DNA from: Bacteroidales bacterium
GTDB taxonomy: Bacteria; Bacteroidota; Bacteroidia; Bacteroidales; Muribaculaceae
Direction: 5' to 3'
Length of the DNA stretch: 38,376 nt
Assembly: GCA_020860515.1 (NCBI GenBank)
Contig: JAJBUG010000077.1
Coordinates: forward strand, 122-38,497
The position numbers and the translations under genes were made by a program. A model generated the notes under the pieces. That model was given only the letters and a program-made list of their open reading frames with translations. It searched no databases and was not told the origin of the DNA. Shown in pieces: positions 36,190 to 38,376 of this stretch; positions within the stretch are counted from its first letter, which is position 1, and each line of letters starts with the position of its first letter.

Positions 36190-37771
36190 ATGTCCACCCT
36201 TACTGACGAAATAAACAAGCGGCGCACGTTCGCCATCATCTCGCACCCTGATGCGGGCAAGACCACCCTTACCGAAAAACTCCTGCTTTTCGGTGGCGCT
36301 ATCCATGTGGCTGGTGCAGTGAAAAGCAACAAAATCAAAAAAAACAGCCACCAGCGACTGGATGGAAATCGAGAAGCAGCGCGGCATCTCTGTGGCTACT
36401 TCAGTGATGGGCTTCAACTACGGCGATTACAAAATCAACATTCTCGACACTCCCGGTCACCAGGACTTCGCCGAGGACACTTACCGCACCCTCACAGCTG
36501 TAGATTCTGTAATCATAGTGGTGGACGTGGCCAAGGGCGTGGAGCAACAGACACGCAAACTGATGGAGGTGTGCCGAATGAGGAATACCCCCGTGATTAT
36601 TTTCGTCAATAAGCTCGACCGCGAAGGTCGCGACCCATTCGACATTCTCGACGAGCTTGAATCAGAACTCAAGATTGCAGTGCGTCCCCTGAGCTGGCCT
36701 ATCAACATAGGCGCCAAATTCAAGGGCGTATATAATATTTATGAGCACTCGCTCGACCTTTTCACCCCTAACAAGCAGCGAGTAAGCGAACGTGTAGAGA
36801 TCGACGATGTAAACGACCCTCGCATCGACGAGGCTGTCGGCGAAGACGATGCCGCAAAGCTTCGCGAAGATTTGGAATTGATTGAGGGGGTTTATCCAGA
36901 ATTTGAAAAGGAAGAATACCTCAAAGGCAAGCTGGCACCCGTATTCTTCGGCTCAGCCCTCAACACATTTGGCGTAAAGGAGCTGCTCGACTGCTTTGTG
37001 GAGATTGCTCCATCTCCCCGGCCTGTGCAAGCCGAGGAGCGACTGGTAAAGCCCGAAGAGGATCAATTCACAGGTTTTGTATTCAAGATACATGCCAATA
37101 TGGATCCCAACCATCGCTCTTGCATTGCTTTCGTAAAGGTTTGCTCGGGCAAGTTCGAGCGCAATGTATATTATAAGCACGTGCGCAGTGACAAGCAATT
37201 GCGATTCTCGGCCCCCACTGCCTTTATGGCACAAAAAAAGGACATCGTCGACGAAGCTTATCCGGGCGACATTGTCGGAATTCCCGACACCGGCAACTTC
37301 AAAATCGGCGACACCCTTACCTCGGGCGAAACTATTCATTTCAAGGGCCTTCCAAGCTTCTCGCCCGAAATGTTCAAATACATCGAGAACACCGACCCTA
37401 TGAAGAGCAAGCAGCTCGAAAAGGGCATCCAGCAACTTATGGACGAAGGTGTAGCTCAGCTATTTATCAATCAATTCAATGGTCGCAAGCTCATTGGCAC
37501 CGTGGGCCAGCTGCAATTCGAGGTGATTCAATTCCGCTTGCTTCATGAGTATGGCGCTCAATGCCGTTGGGAACCTATTTCGCTTTACAAAGCCTGTTGG
37601 ATCGAAAGCGACGACCCTGCAGCACTTGAAGCCTTCAAAAAGCGCAAGCACCAGTTTATGGCAGTTGACCGCGAGGGCCGAGATGTCTTCCTGGCAGACT
37701 CCAACTATGTGTTGCAAATGGCCCAGCAAGATTTTCCCAAACTGCGTTTCCACTTCACCAGCGAATTTTGA
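36190..37771 (+). CDS. prfC: Peptide chain release factor 3, frameshifted at an A8 tract
   Basis: RF3 is the GTPase that removes RF1 and RF2 from the ribosome after termination. The reading frame from 36190 gives the normal N-terminus ([20 protein letters not shown] with the P-loop, then [11 protein letters not shown]) but leaves frame at AAAAAAAA, 36337-36344. From 36362 another frame carries on exactly where RF3 should: [36 protein letters not shown] and the EF-Tu-like domains to the end at 37771. Removing one A restores [18 protein letters not shown] and a full protein of about 526 residues, close to the E. coli length. No other damage is seen. The cause could be a sequencing error, a real mutation, or slippage at the A-tract. 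It follows the Crp/Fnr gene by 17 bases. Confidence 0.93.
36337..36344 (+). other. A8 homopolymer at the prfC frame break
   Basis: Eight consecutive A residues after ATC, followed by CAGCC. Seven A residues would give one continuous RF3 frame. Confidence 0.95.
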
Positions 37772-37959
37772 GTGATTTAGTGACTTGGTGGCTTGGTGAT
37801 TTAGTGACTTGGTGGCTTGGTGATTGAGTGATTTAGTGACTTGGTGATTTAGTGACTTGGTGGCTTGGTGATTGAGTGAATTGGTGACACCATAACACTA
37901 ACCCACTAAAACACTAACCCACTAATCCACTAAAACACTAAAACACTAAAACACCAACG
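37772..37959. repeat. Octamer-built inverted-repeat element 1
   Basis: It starts at the first base after the prfC stop. Fourteen in-register octamers of the form GTGRYTTR (37772-37883) lead to a core GTGACACCAT at 37884-37893. Octamers of the form CACTAAMN then follow to about 37959. The CAC octamers are largely complementary to the GTG octamers, so the whole element can fold into a long imperfect hairpin. It shares its plan and core with the element at 38168-38369. Confidence 0.9.
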
Positions 37960-38107
37960 GCGTTACGCAGGCTGCCACGTCGGTGTCGCCCCATATATCG
38001 GCGATCGTAAGCCATACAAAAAGCAGGATAATCAGTACTACTACCCCTATCCAAAGCCACATGTTGATTTGCTTGCGGCGTCGATGTCTTCTGTCTTCGT
38101 CAGTCAT
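37946..38107 (-). CDS. Small single-pass membrane protein of unknown function
   Basis: A 53-residue protein: a very basic, hydrophilic start (MTDEDRRHRRRKQ), one transmembrane helix (MWLWIGVVVLIILLFVWLTI), then a short tail (GDTDVAACVTPLVF). The basic N-terminus should stay in the cytoplasm. The ATG at 38107 lies about 53 bases after a good -7 box on the minus strand, which supports a real gene. A TTG at 38137 would add ten residues. The last codons and the TAG stop lie inside repeat element 1, so repeat growth or loss could change the C-terminus. No family is recognised. Confidence 0.6.
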   Translation of the reverse strand: MTDEDRRHRRRKQINMWLWIGVVVLIILLFVWLTIADIWGDTDVAACVTPLVF

Positions 38108-38159
38108 AATGCTTTTGATTTGCGGGCCGAAACCCAAGTGAAACGTTTTGTAGATATAA

Positions 38160-38167
38160 CAAAATTA
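38160..38167 (-). promoter_or_regulatory. -7 box of the small membrane-protein gene
   Basis: TAATTTTG on the minus strand, directly abutting repeat element 2. The -33 region would therefore lie within the GTG octamers. Confidence 0.6.
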
Positions 38168-38369
38168 GTGATTTGGTGGTTCAGTGGTGATTTGGTGTTT
38201 TAGTGATTTGGTGTTAGTTTAGTGATTTGGTGTTTTGGTGATTTGGTGGTTTAGTGACACCATATCACCCATTCACCAAATCACCAAAACACCAAATCAC
38301 CAAAACACCAAAACACCAAACCACCAAAACACCAAAACACCAAACCACCAAAACACCAAAACACCAAAT
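38168..38369. repeat. Octamer-built inverted-repeat element 2
   Basis: The left arm (38168-38253) consists of GTGATTTG/GTGTTTTA-type octamers with small interruptions. The core GTGACACCAT is at 38254-38263. The right arm holds twelve uninterrupted octamers CACCAAAN from 38274 to 38369. The two arms are complementary in most units. The element runs almost to the end of the window, leaving only seven bases. Confidence 0.92.
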
Positions 38370-38376
38370 AACTATG

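Noticed and set aside
36190..36612. 140-residue protein as a separate gene
   Set aside because: Its first part is the RF3 N-terminus and the rest after the A8 tract is out-of-frame RF3 sequence; it is part of a frameshifted prfC.
37772..38369. Octamer repeats considered as CRISPR or transposon ends
   Set aside because: There are no spacers, no transposase and no target-site duplication that I can see; the period of eight with complementary arms fits a palindromic repeat element.

Overview
The window looks like chromosomal DNA of a Bacteroidales bacterium, quite possibly a gut lineage such as Muribaculaceae or a relative (the family-level guess is inference). The support is a recurring TAnnTTTG -7 box upstream of genes and tRNAs, type V (fimbrillin) fimbria lipoproteins, and a sialic acid operon with an MFS transporter and an AGE-type epimerase. 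I saw no phage genes, transposases or CRISPR array. Most genes are core or glycan-related and lie in tightly packed, often overlapping runs.

Layout. 1-240: 57-bp tandem repeats and a promoter. 241-4746: AraC-type regulator, FimB/Mfa2-like anchor and two fimbrillin lipoproteins. 4790-5438: tRNA-Ser(UGA) on the minus strand, then a cobalamin riboswitch on the plus strand. 5439-7801: a MetE-fold protein under that riboswitch, apparently lacking all zinc ligands, followed by an outer-membrane porin. 7876-16195: a nearly gapless plus-strand run of ftsY, rimO, a chorismate-binding enzyme, two SGNH hydrolases, an MBOAT acyltransferase and a GT2 glycosyltransferase; the last four look like a glycan O-acetylation and glycosylation module. 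16169-16700: a small conserved-looking minus-strand gene with its own promoter, and tRNA-Pro(GGG). 16899-18374: a TolC-type outer-membrane channel. 18395-21633 (minus): mtaB, an LpxL-like acyltransferase and a GT2. 21736-24050: a fused FdtA-FdtB-type sugar ketoisomerase/aminotransferase and a metallo-beta-lactamase-fold hydrolase.

24268-30251 is a sialic acid catabolic operon: MFS importer, N-acetylneuraminate lyase, AGE epimerase, and one large secreted protein fusing a sialate O-acetylesterase to a Kelch-type sialic acid mutarotase. Convergent to it on the minus strand (30248-33896) are obgE, a CBS-domain sugar nucleotidyltransferase, a CMP-nonulosonate synthetase and an HD-domain hydrolase. 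Plus-strand purT, a Crp/Fnr regulator and prfC follow. prfC carries a one-base frameshift at an A8 tract. The window ends with a 53-codon membrane-protein gene bracketed by two large inverted-repeat elements built from octamers.

The strongest leads are the zinc-less MetE homologue behind a B12 riboswitch, the octamer-built palindromic elements sharing a GTGACACCAT core, the A8 frameshift in prfC, and the two multidomain fusions in sugar pathways.
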